In this document: one piece after another, positions 13,075 through 23,580 of the stretch | Layout: each line of letters begins with the position of its first letter | Position numbering within the stretch: position 1 is the first letter of the stretch | Source: Atopsyche davidsoni | Taxonomy: Eukaryota > Arthropoda > Insecta > Trichoptera > Hydrobiosidae | NCBI GenBank assembly: GCA_022113835.1 | Contig: JAILWY010000013.1 | Coordinates: forward strand, 15,672,001 to 15,736,000 | DNA: 64,000 bases | Direction: 5' to 3' | Notes under the pieces: model-generated | What the model saw: only the letters and a program-made list of their open reading frames with translations | The model's database searches: none | Told to the model about the DNA's origin: nothing | Made by a program: the position numbers and the translations under genes

Positions 13075-13228
13075 CTATTTATTCAAATATATTTATTAAA
13101 CTGAAAAGTTATTTTCATAATTTATGACAATTTAAGAGTTTATTTATTTATCTATTTATTCAAATATATTTATTAAACTGAAAAGTTATTTTCATAATTT
13201 ATGACAATTTAAGAGTTTATTTATTTAA
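13075..13228. repeat. Perfect tandem duplication, 77-bp period
   Basis: Two adjacent and essentially identical copies of a 77-bp AT-rich unit containing TTCAAATATATTTATTAAAC and ending with AAGAGTTTATTTATTTA. Near-identity implies a recent local duplication, or an assembly artefact. Confidence 0.9.
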
Positions 13229-14286
13229 CCAACATATTTTTCTGTATAGCTTAAAAAATATTTAATAACGATAAAAAAAAACAACTTTCATAACTACATA
13301 AAAATAATTAAAATACTTCCAATGAAGACGTTTCAATCTTTATAGTAAAAAGTTACTAGTATCTTATAATCTTAACGTTTAGTTTAAGACGAAAACTCAG
13401 CCATCAAAAAATGTTAAAATGTACTCATTAAGTTCTTAATAAATATATAAAACTTTCTTTCCCGTCATTTATTTTATAAACTCATTTTTCATTTGAAATA
13501 TATAAAGTAGCTATAGTAATCGTATTTTTATAAGGTGTAGTGAATTTGAATATAAAAATTATTAAAGAACCAATAATAAAAATAAAGGGATATTCGCCAT
13601 CATTATTTGCAGCTTAAATTTCAGCTTCAGCTTTCAGCTCTTATTATTAAGGCAGCGCGTCTCGCATTGTCGGCGGAATTCAGATATTTAAAAAGAAATC
13701 GCCCTCACGAGAGAAAATCCGCAACGCCTGGGAATATCAATGCCAGGAACTGCTCCCGATTTCTCAGAATCCTTTTCACTTAGTTTAAAACACTTGACAT
13801 TAGCAACTCGGCCCCGGCAGACGGCTGCGTATTTCACTTACGCTGGTAGAATAAATAATACTTTTTTTTTTTCAAACAAAGTGCTTACTTGCGATCTCCT
13901 TGTTTCTATGGAAGATGCATTCAGGTCAGGTCGGGAAAGCCAGTTCGTCAGGCACGGATCTGTTTGCTCGCCTGCTAATCCGTCTCATGCTTATACTCGT
14001 ATTCCGAATTACGGGTTTGTTTTTATTTGTGTAGGTCAAACTTCAGCGTCCGGGTTTTGTTAAATAATAATCAAAAATTACACTATAGGTCATTTACAGA
14101 GGAAAACGCTCTATTTCGACAAACAACAGTCGATGACATTTAAATTTGATTTTAACGTATATTCCATCAATAGATAATTAACCTTACCAGAATTTGAAAC
14201 CTCGCAGCTGTTATTATTCGGGCTTGGTTGGGTTCACTTCGGTCCTCTGCCACTCCCCGTCCCCGAGCTCTCATCACTTGCTTATC
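13229..14286. other. Non-coding stretch
   Basis: AT-rich up to about 13600, then GC-richer with an open stretch at 13740-14063 (107 codons) on the plus strand. That frame shows no family, and its composition gives no coding signal. I treat it as non-coding. Confidence 0.35.
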
Positions 14287-14294
14287 TTCTAGAG

Positions 14295-14651
14295 CAGGGG
14301 TTCCCAAACTCTTTTGGCCAACGGAACCTTTTTCATAGTCAAAACTTGCCTACGGACCCTGAGTGAAAAACTACATAAATTCATATTATAGACCAGTTGG
14401 TGCAAGTATCGACTCTATTGCGTTCCTGTATTAACCTACCTGACTCACCGCGATGCCTGTTATTACTTTTATTTTATGCACCTGTCTATATTTTACTTAA
14501 ATGTGTCACAATTTTTTTATTTTATATTAAACCTTGCGCGGAGCCCCTGACGTTGTTCAGGGACTCCCAAATCGATTTTAACTTTCTAAGGACCCCCTGA
14601 ATGATCCCAGGGACCCCTTGGGGTCCGTAGGGACCACTTTGGGAACCCCTG
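14295..14651. mobile_element. hAT-type MITE, family A copy 2
   Basis: A 357-bp element with near-perfect inverted ends CAGGGGTTCCCAAACT and ACTTTGGGAACCCCTG. It is flanked by a perfect 8-bp duplication TTCTAGAG (14287-14294 and 14652-14659). The ends match the CAGGGGTTCCCAAACT style of Charlie-like hAT elements. The interior is shared with 3191-3637. No transposase. Confidence 0.95.
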
Positions 14652-14659
14652 TTCTAGAG

Positions 14660-17217
14660 TAATTACGTTCGATTTGAATATTGATTATCTAGCTTAGAAA
14701 GTAACGGAGCTCTCGCCAGATATGAAGGGCCACGGGCCCATGAATCATCACCAGCACGTATTGCATGGAGCAATAGGCGGCCGGTTGATTGCACATTAGA
14801 GGTCATAATTAGGCTGCATTAAGTCTCCCGTGGAAGGTCAAGAGACCATCACTTACAAATTAAAATACTCCTTTCATAGCTTGTTTATTTCGTTTTTCAA
14901 CTATGTATATGGCACAACCTTATTTTGCTTATACTATATATAACCCCACAGCTCCAGGATTGTTATTTCAATAAATATCCGTTATTACTAATTCAACTCA
15001 TGTAACATAATAAGGATCCCTAAAATATGAGTCATTCAAAAAAATATTAACAAATATTTGCCAAGAAATATTTTATCATAATACTAAATTCATATTTAAT
15101 ATGAAGTTGAGAGAATGCTATCTCTAAAAGCGATAACTGGGAGCATTGTAATATATTTTTGCCCGGGTTCGTTGAATTCTTACCCAAACAAGAATCAACA
15201 TTTTGACTAGTAGATAACACCCATGTAATAAACAATAAAAAAATCCTGGAAAGGGTTCAATGTAAATCTTTGAAGTATGCTTTAATCATCAAAAAAACTG
15301 TGTTGCTATTGATCAAAATAAAATTGCTATGCTTTGACTTTTGCTCTACTGTTGCAAATATTAAATAATAATATTTGAACAGGAAATTCGTTAAAAATCA
15401 CGAAGCTACATTTATATTGAAAACATCCAATTCAATTTAAAGAAAATTAATGGGTGGTATAATATAAATTGAATGATGTAGTTTATTATTTTATTGTCGG
15501 GTCATTACTTTTAATGTTTATTTGCACTCACACAAGGAGTGAGATCTCGCAGGCGAGGATTGGCACCTCTTTGCATGAATTTTGCATCCTGTATCTGATT
15601 ACATATAATAGATTTTAAAAAAACCCATTTGTTTTTTTAAATTTATTATTTTAATTCTGATGTAAGCAATGATTTCTTTATTTGTTTACTCGTAAAACTG
15701 CCCACCTGCATATAAAAAAATTAAATATCGTTTATTGAAATTACGAAATTTATGATTATATTTTATCGATTACTTTCTTCTTGATTATAATTCACTAAGT
15801 TTTATTTTCAACGGCTCATTTTTATTTGTTTCGTCTAAAATTAAAATTAAATTAATATTTGCATTTAATGCCATTTTATTTTTGATAAATAATTAATAAA
15901 ATATTATTATATACAACTCCGATACGACTCAAAACTAGGACCCGAGGACCAACGAGGCAAGTGGGTGAAAGTATGATTTATAAATTTATTATACCTGATG
16001 TTATAAATATTTTTCAATAAACGAATAGAAACGCTTTGAATATTTGTATTTTTGGGAATTTATAAAATTTAACGTAATTTCAATTTATCGTTTTTATTAA
16101 TTACAATTTCGTTCCACCGTATTGCAGTTTTTACATACCTTTAAACGCATAACTGCAAATAACGCAATCATAAAAAAATTATGTTTACAAATGTATTTAT
16201 TTATTCATGTATTTGCCCATTAGTCGTGGTAGTATTTTTTTTATTTTACTATAATATTTTAAGTTTAAAACGTAGCACGGTCGTTAAAAACTTGTTTAGT
16301 AATATTTTAACTCCATTTCACGTTTCGTGGGAACTCATAGGTGATACCATCATTTCAATATTAACACTTGAACTGGCGATACCTGCTACTGATTTTAATA
16401 TAAGACTTGTAAGTAGAGAAGTGTATACAATATGTAATAGTGGAAGTATATAATGGTGAATTTTATTATCTATGTAGGGAAGTTCACAAAAAAATTGCTT
16501 TATAAAATAGTACTTCAAAATTTCAAAAGTGAAGCATCTAAACAAAAAATAATGAATTTAATAAAAAAACTATTCTTTTATAAAAAAAAGACTAAAAAAC
16601 AAACCATTTCATAAATCAGGAGCATTACAAACAAGAGGTATGTTTTATTTGATTTTATGTTAAAAAACTCACTAACAATTTAATTGAGTGATTTTTCCAC
16701 ATTTAGATTTTTATCGGTGACCGGTTTCGCAAACCTTTCACGTTGGCATTATAATATTATTTAAAATATTAAAATGGAATTCCACCAAGTACTCACTGTC
16801 AATAATATTTAATTTCTAACAATTAAATACTAAAATTCAACTACTGACCTAAGAACCGAGTTTTTGAAATAACTGCGACCGCCAAAACGTTCAAACAGTA
16901 TTAATAATTTCCCCATGAAATACAAATCGAATCCGAGCTGCGTCAATATTTATTTTACATCGATTCCGATGCTAGGATATTGTAATCTCGGCGGTTGTAT
17001 TTTTAATAAAGTAAATATCCACCTGACCAGGCTGTGATGCAAAAACCAACTATAGGCACGTCCCAAATATATTTCAATATTTATTCCGAATCCACAAACA
17101 GATAAAATATTTTAAAAAATTGTCAAAATTTATTTTGACTATAAATATTTTTTTTTTTAATAAAATTTAATATCTACATACAGTAAACTATAAAACATGT
17201 ACTTTTGCTGTAGTGAA
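14660..17217. other. Non-coding stretch
   Basis: 14695-14850 is a GC-richer block with GATTGCACATTAGAGGTCAT and TAATTAGGC, a possible regulatory element. 16724-16812 is a copy of family S (CCTTTCACGTTGGCATTAT, then AAAATGGAATTCCACCAAGT), also at 31505, 40395 and 59925. The rest is AT-rich without genes. Confidence 0.35.
14695..14850. promoter_or_regulatory. Possible conserved regulatory block
   Basis: GC-richer interval with an AGGTCA nuclear-receptor-type half site directly followed by a TAATTAG homeodomain-type core. It also contains the palindromic CCACGGGCCCATG and lies just outside hAT copy 2. Inference from motifs only. Confidence 0.22.
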
Positions 17218-18196
17218 GCATTGGCGTCGTAACATGAGGTATACCATTGCCATATCGATTAGCATCTCCGTGAATTTCGTTGGTGCATAGAAGCATTGGC
17301 TTTAGAACACGAAGTATGCCGTTGCATTATCGAGGCATTAGCGTCGTAACATGAGGTATACCATTGCCATAACGATTGGCATCTCCGTGAATTCCGTTGG
17401 TGCATAGAAGCACTGGCTTTAGAACACGAAGTATGCCGTTGCATTATCGAGGCATTAGCGTCGTAACATGAGGTATACCATTGCCATAACGATTGGTATC
17501 TCCGTGAATTCCGTTGGTGCATAGAAGCACTGGCTTTAGAACACGAAGTATGCCGTTGCATTATCGAGGCATTAGCGTCGTAACATGAGGTATACCATTG
17601 CCATAACGATTGGTATCTCCGTGAATTCCGTTGGTGCATAGAAGCACTGGCTTTAGAACACGAAGTATGCCGTTGCATTATCGAGGCATTAGCGTCGTAA
17701 CATGAGGTATACCATTGCCATAACGATTGGTATCTCCGTGAATTCCGTTGGTGCATAGAAGCACTGGCTTTAGAACACGAAGTATGCCGTTGCATTATCG
17801 AGGCATTAGCGTCGTAACATGAGGTATACCATTGCCATAACGATTGGCATCTCCGTGAATTCCGTTGGTGCATAGAAGCACTGGCTTTAGAACACGAAGT
17901 ATGCCGTTGCATTATCGAGGCATTAGCGTCGTAACATGAGGTATACCATTGCCATAACGATTGGTATCTCCGTGAATTCCGTTGGTGCATAGAAGCACTG
18001 GCTTTAGAACACGAAGTATGCCGTTGCATTATCGAGGCATTAGCGTCGTAACATGAGGTATACCATTGCCATAACGATTGGTATCTCCGTGAATTCCGTT
18101 GGTGCATAGAAGCACTGGCTTTAGAACATGAAGTATGCCGTTGCATTATCGAGGCTTCAGCGTTGTAACGAGAGTTATACCGTTGCTGTAACGAGG
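17218..18196. repeat. 117-bp minisatellite, 8 full copies plus a partial ninth
   Basis: Units start at 17218, 17335, 17452, 17569, 17686, 17803, 17920 and 18037, with exact 117-bp spacing; a diverged partial unit runs 18154-18196. Each unit has three parts: A (41 bp, GCATTAGCGTCGTAACATGA...), B (34 bp, TTGGCATCTCCGTGAATTCC...) and C (42 bp, GCACTGGCTTTAGAACACGA...). A and C are diverged relatives of each other. Interior units are nearly identical and the edge units diverge, the pattern expected from unequal exchange. As 117 is a multiple of three, the minus strand stays open for 295 codons; I read this as a by-product. Confidence 0.95.
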
Positions 18197-19001
18197 CGAC
18201 GGGGACGTCCGGCGAAGTGAAAGCGAAACTGCCAATCTGATTCTTGAATAATTACTGATCTCAAATCGAGTTCGTTGCCCACAAAGTATCGTGAATAATC
18301 CCCCTATAAAACGTCTCTCAAGTGCGCCATTTGCACAGACTGAAATTATTGCTATCGCATGGATCCGATTCCCATTTTACGGGCGGTCGCGGACTGTTCA
18401 CAGCCCGGTTAAACACACCACTCGCCACAGACGAAACGCTCTGAATGATTGGGATATCTTTTTAAAAACATCACCTCGTATTTAGACTCTCGAGCTTACA
18501 AATAATAATTGTTTAAAACAATTTTTATCAATTGCATAATTTGTGTGATTTAGTAAATATCAAAGTCTCAGATAATCGCTCACCCAAGTCATCTAAATAA
18601 GTTACGAATTGATTCAATCGTATACGCTTGAATATCAAAATTTTTCGTGTTTACTAGACGCTGCAAAATATTTTGTACAGTAAATTTTTAATTCCTCGTG
18701 TTTACTCACACTACGTTAAGTTATTGTTGGTCGAGCACCACACCGGAAGTTGGAAAATTAAGCAATACGACCGCCAGATAAGCTGTTCCCGCGCTAATAT
18801 CTCAAGTCAGTAAATTCAGGAGAGGAACACACCGGCTCTCCGCCCCGTCTGGCGATTCTCTCCCTGCTTCCCTCCCCCGGGACATCAATATTTAAACCCT
18901 GCTGAATTTACTGCCCTGTAAAATAAGTAATATTCAAATTACGCCATAAAACATGGCCGGGAAATAATGCTAGCGCCTTCAACCGCTCGTAAAACTCACA
19001 A
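18197..19001. other. Non-coding stretch with GC-rich block
   Basis: 18720-18970 is GC-rich and pyrimidine-rich (CTCCCTGCTTCCCTCCCCCG). It contains TATTTAAACC and may be regulatory. 18300-18440 is also GC-richer. No gene recognised. Confidence 0.3.
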
Positions 19002-19437
19002 ATGGGATAATTTCAGTGAAATAGTGGAGTCTTCAACGATTTTAATCTGTCGTTGATTAACGCCAGACCCTGACTGTAAACCTACGGCTGCACTGTACCT
19101 GACAGGTAAAATATACACATGGGTGAATATTAGTAAAATAGTGAGATTCTCAACGATGTTTACATGCCGTTGATCAACTCTAGTTGTATACTTACGGCCG
19201 CACTGAACCTGGCGGGTAAAATATACACATGAGTGAATATTATTAAAATAGTGAAATTTTCAACGGTGTTTATTTGTCGTTGTTCAACCCTAGATGTAAA
19301 CCTAAGGCTGATCTGTACCTGGCGGGCAATACACATATATACAAGGGATAATTTCAATTAATAGTAATAGAACGATTTTACTGTCATTGGTTAACACCGG
19401 ACCTGGGCTGTAAATCTACGGCCACTCTGAGTTTTTG
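19002..19437. repeat. Four-copy diverged tandem repeat, ~114-bp period
   Basis: Units begin near 19002, 19119, 19229 and 19343. Each starts with a form of ATGGGTGAATATTAGTAAAA and contains TCAACGATGTTTA, CGTTGATCAAC and CTACGGCTGCACTGTACCTG. The copies are substantially diverged, so the array is older than the 117-bp minisatellite 800 bp upstream. I see no sequence relationship between the two arrays. Confidence 0.8.
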
Positions 19438-19451
19438 CAGAAATGTATACT

Positions 19452-19779
19452 TACTAATATGATTAGGCATATTTTTTAACATATTGAAAATGATTAATAG
19501 AAACTCTCAGAAAAATATAATCGTGACTTGTGTAGGATTTGAACCTACATCTCCAAGCTTACATGGCCGGTGTACTGACCCTTGTACTCCGGTCAGTACA
19601 CCGGCCATGTAAGCTTGGAGATGTAGGTTCAAATCCTACACAAGTCACGATGCTATTTTTCTGAGAGTTTATTTGAATCATTATCAATATGTGTAAAAAT
19701 ATGCCTTATCATATTAGTAAGTAATATAAGCCTGTAAAGGTAATTAAAACGCACTTGTTTGACGTTCAATCCACAAAAT
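19452..19779 (+). mobile_element. Palindromic (head-to-head) tRNA-SINE, copy 1
   Basis: The left arm (19452-19580) is the reverse complement of the right arm (19591-19722), separated by a 10-bp spacer. The right arm carries a tRNA-like T-arm: stem GTAGG, loop TTCAAAT, stem CCTAC (19623-19639), then ACAAGTCACGA. A unique tail, absent from the left arm, continues to about 19779 and is shared with the copies at 52799 and 62404. Near-matching 13-bp flanks, AGAAATGTATACT (19439-19451) and AGAAATGTTTACT (19780-19792), enclose palindrome plus tail, as expected for LINE-driven retroposition. A transcript through it would fold into a hairpin of about 130 bp. Confidence 0.85.
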
Positions 19780-19792
19780 AGAAATGTTTACT

Positions 19793-21363
19793 GTAATCGA
19801 TTTTTTTTTCATTAAATTCTTGAAGCGCGCACTGAGCATAAAGGGTGGGCAGCCCCCTACTACAGTATCGCCATCTTGATGTTTCTACCCACCACGTCTC
19901 GGCGGGTTTATTTGTTAAGAATTACGTCATAACCCGCTTGGGTCTCATTCTTATACGTCATTAGACAGTTTTAAGCGAGCCGTGACGTAGTATCTCCTTA
20001 GCGTTATTCCATACAAAGTTATACCAGCTCATTTAGCGACCTTCACAACTTGGTCTCACAACTCATTGAATATTTTTAAAATATATTCACACTCAATTTT
20101 TTTAAACAATATATGAGTTATGACCTCATAAAATATTTTAAACACAATTGAAATTTTTGTTTTCATTGATTTTTATAATGTATGTATCATTGAGATACTG
20201 AGGAATTTTTCACTCTTAAGATGCCTTCAAAGGGTTAAAAAGTTTTCACATTTCCAGTGAAAAAATTAGTGGTCTTGTTTTATTTATTTATAATTAAAAT
20301 CAAGTTTGTTTTTAATTTCCGCTTTCTTGATTTTGTTATATGTAATTGTATTCAATTATTTATTATTTGCGTGGGTGCCTTTTGGCTCGAATGATGACTT
20401 CTAGCCTGATCTCCAGGCCAGCGTGCTTTTGCGCTGATTAGGCGTCCTCTTCTGTGCTGTGAACTGCTTAACCGCCCACTTTCTTTGCCCACTGGTCTTC
20501 GGTTTTTTACGGATTTGAAAAAAACACAGCCTCTACACATTTCCGATGCCTGCAAATAGACGAGATAGATATTCAATGGGATTTTTTAACCTTTCAAAAA
20601 AACATGAGTTGAATAAAATTAACGCTAATTTTGATACCAGCGCGTATTAGCCCTGGGCTGGCAGTCAATCATGTGCTTATATGCTTTGATTTATATTGCC
20701 AAGGATGCTGCACTACAGAAAAATGCTAGTCTTTCCTAAAGAATACTCAAAAGGCTAAAGATCATTCGTTCAAGAATGCATGATTTCAATGTCACTGTCA
20801 GTTTCATATGATTTCATTATATGTATTACTTAATCAAAACCTAACGAGCACAGGAATAAATTGAACATCTATTTTTACTTCTATAATTTCTGTTATCGTT
20901 TTAATTATATTTTGAATTTACTTTAATATAATGTGCTCACTTATTTTATTTCTACAAAAGACTGGAAAATGAATGTACTCACGTATATATTTTATTTATG
21001 TCATGATTGAATATTATAATTAATAAACATTCAAAGATAAACCGTTTAGCACATATATGTTTGAAGTAATTTTTTTTTTTAAATTGGCATTGTCAATAAA
21101 TGCTTAATTTAATTTGAAATATCTGGTATTTTTTGCATGTGTCTTATAAAATACATAATGATTGCCTGACAATCCGCCATAACAAGGGAATACGCAAAAA
21201 AATGATAAGTTATTCATGAGCACAGAATCTACAGCTTGATGAGATCATTGATAAGTTTCAACTGATAAAAAAGCAACTGAAAAAACTAGGGCTGTGGAGT
21301 TGATGCACAGGTCTGACGACTTCGGCTCGGCGTCCCCTATGGATTATATTACTTGCCTATTTA
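19793..21363. other. Non-coding stretch
   Basis: 19830-20010 and 20370-20510 are GC-richer. 21288-21345 begins GGGCTGTGGAGTTGATGC, with a partly complementary GCCGAAGCCGATTTCGCAGC at about 21469, resembling a decayed inverted-repeat element. No gene recognised. Confidence 0.3.
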
Positions 21364-21424
21364 TATAATATATATATATATATATATATCTGAATAAATA
21401 TATATATATATGTATATATATAAA
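21364..21424. repeat. (TA)n microsatellite
   Basis: Nearly uninterrupted TA repeat broken by CTGAATAAA in the middle. Confidence 0.95.
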
Positions 21425-21979
21425 AGTCATAAATATTTTTTTTGTAAGAGTCAGAAAATCGTGACTGCCGAAGCCGATTTCGCAGCCTTGAAAAATAAAC
21501 GCCACAGCAGTCTTAGTAACTGGGTACATCGTCGATGCGTACATTTACTGTGTCGATCTTGACAGGCACGTTGCTGAACATCTGTTTCAGTGTAATGATT
21601 TCAAAGATAGTCATCTCTAGCTTCTCGATGAATTATCCTCAATCGGAAACCTGTTTAGAGGAGCGTGTTGACACTCGCTGCATGTACGCACTCCCATATC
21701 GATGAACGAAATGGAATTATGACCTTTCTTACTCCAAACCAACAAAACCAAATCAAATTTTGAAAACGTTTGAAAAAGGGAGAGAAATTTGACCTTCACC
21801 TCTCTACAACGAACATCCTTGCTTGCATGCATGTGGTAGTTGATTTTTTTTACCTATTCTATTTATACCATGAAATCTCAGCATATTAATTATGTCATTT
21901 GAAATCGACGAAGCATCAAAAATATTATTTTTCAAATTAGTAAGTTCATCCGGGATAGTATTGTATCCTACCAGAGACG
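21425..21979. other. Non-coding stretch
   Basis: Contains a moderately GC-rich section at 21615-21800 without recognised features. The short open frames on both strands have no family signatures. Confidence 0.3.
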
Positions 21980-21987
21980 CGTTAGAT

Positions 21988-22461
21988 CATAGGTTCCCAA
22001 ACTATTTTGTCCCGTCGACCCGTTGTCGAGTTTTCCTGTTTTTCGTAGACCCCTGCCTTGCTTATATTGAATTTTTTCAAATTCATCATCTTCAAACATA
22101 TTTTTGACATTTGATATACAGGTGCGCCATATTTTATGTCGGTATGTAAACATTGAATAACTATTTATTTTTTTGTAAGAAAGTTGACAACTGCATTGAA
22201 ACCCTTCTCTGTGTGGTATGAAGATGGAAAAACTATCAAAAACCTTCTTTCAATAGTCAGGATTAACAGCATTATTATGTAAGTACATAGGTTCAATCTG
22301 TATTCAATTATGACATTTACGGAATGCCTAAATTTTGGTGATGACCTGCTTAAATGGGATCCACTCTCGTAGACCCCCAATTTAATTTTTCGCTATCATC
22401 GACCCCTTGCAGGCCAAAATCGACCTCTGGGGGTCGATATTGACCACTTTGGGAACCAGTG
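21988..22461. mobile_element. hAT-type MITE, family B copy 1
   Basis: A 474-bp element beginning CATAGGTTCCCAAACTATTT and ending CACTTTGGGAACCAGTG, which are imperfect inverted repeats. A perfect 8-bp duplication CGTTAGAT flanks it (21980-21987 and 22462-22469). The interior (TCCCGTCGACCC, CTGGGGGTCGATATTGACC) is about as long as, and clearly homologous to, the copy at 33771. No transposase. Confidence 0.95.
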
Positions 22462-22469
22462 CGTTAGAT

Positions 22470-22842
22470 AGTGAAATTTTGTATGTAATCTTTCACCTGC
22501 CTATTTTATGTAAATCATCTGAAATCATCTGTAATCCTCGCTAGCATTCTTGTGGTGGTTGATTCACATTATCTAATCTATCCATCGTATAAAATGGCGC
22601 GTTGCTCTAATTGCGGCCCGCTGCTCGAGTGCCTTGATTGTCTCCGCCGCGCGTGCAGCCCGCGCGGGGCAACAATGAGAGACGGGCAATCCGGAACGGG
22701 GAACAACAGCTGGTCCGGTCACGACAGACTGCGCTGCATTGTGCGATACTCTTAATGGTATCGGGGACAATCCTCGGAATGAAACTATTTTATGGCCGTT
22801 AAATATACCCGCTCATAATATTAGTTTAGATCTGATACTCAT
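22470..22842. other. Non-coding stretch with GC island
   Basis: 22590-22770 is a sharp GC island (GCCGCGCGTGCAGCCCGCGC) with an AACAATGAGAG SOX-like motif. Both strands are open here for about 65 codons, a common consequence of GC-rich sequence. I see no protein family. Confidence 0.3.
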
Positions 22843-23580
22843 TCTGCAGCAAGCTACATAAATAATATCAAGATCCCCGCACCTTGATAAGGTACTTCCA
22901 GAGCACATCCCTCCACAATCAATCCGAATCCACCACTAAACAGTTTATTCATCAAGTGCTTCTCATCAAAGGAGGTTTGCGATCATTTCACTGAGCATAT
23001 ACTCATGCTGAGCCATTGTTCATAGTTTTCTTGGGGGAAAATAGTGCAGTGGGTCCTTGAGTCCTTCTACACCGCAGTTTTATATTGGAAGTCTGCGTAT
23101 TGCTGTTGCCCAATAGCATTATTATATGATCCTTTTCTTACAAAGCTATTACGATACTTCTTCTGCAGCAAGCTACATAAACAATAACAGGAGGTCGCCC
23201 ATCTCGATAAGGTACTTCCAGAGCACATCCCTCCACAATCAATCCGAATCCACCACTAAACAGTATACGTTCAAGTATTTCTTCATCGAGTGCTTCTCCT
23301 CCGAGGAGGTTGGCGATCATTTCACTGAGCATATACTCATGCTGAGCCAGTGTTCATGGTTTTCTAAGGGGAAAATAGTGCAGTGGATCCTTGAGTCCTT
23401 CTACACCGTAGTTTTATATTGGAAGTCTGCGTATTGCTGATGCCCAATAGCATTATTATATGATCCTTTTCTTACAAAGCTATTACGATACTTACATAAA
23501 CAATAACAGGAGGCCGCCCATCTCGATAAGGTACTTCCAGAGCACATCCCTTCACAATCATTCCAAGTCCACTACTCCAT
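22843..23580 (+). repeat. 319-bp tandem repeat containing family R, 2.3 copies
   Basis: Unit 1 starts at 22843 and unit 2 at 23162, both with TCTGCAGCAAGCTACATAAA. A partial third unit begins near 23488 and ends around 23580. Each full unit contains family R (GATCATTTCACTGAGCATAT, ATAGTGCAGTGG, CCTTGAGTCCTTCTACACC) plus a private segment with AATAGCATTATTATATGATC. Single family R copies lie at 35640-35795 and, inverted, at 41160-41275. Confidence 0.85.

Noticed and set aside
13740..14063. 107-codon plus-strand frame as a gene
   Set aside because: No recognisable domain, no codon-like composition shift and no splice context; treated as chance.
17259..18146. 295-codon minus-strand open frame of 39-residue repeats as a protein gene
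   Set aside because: It coincides exactly with the 117-bp minisatellite, whose period is divisible by three. There is no upstream exon or family, and sequence outside the array closes at once.
19611..19650. Functional tRNA gene
   Set aside because: The T-arm is intact but no complete acceptor/D/anticodon cloverleaf can be folded. The sequence is the head of a SINE within a palindrome.
22552..22755. Short Cys-rich protein (MARCSNCG...)
   Set aside because: Both strands are open across a GC island, there is no splice or family support, and the cysteines are not arranged in a recognised motif.
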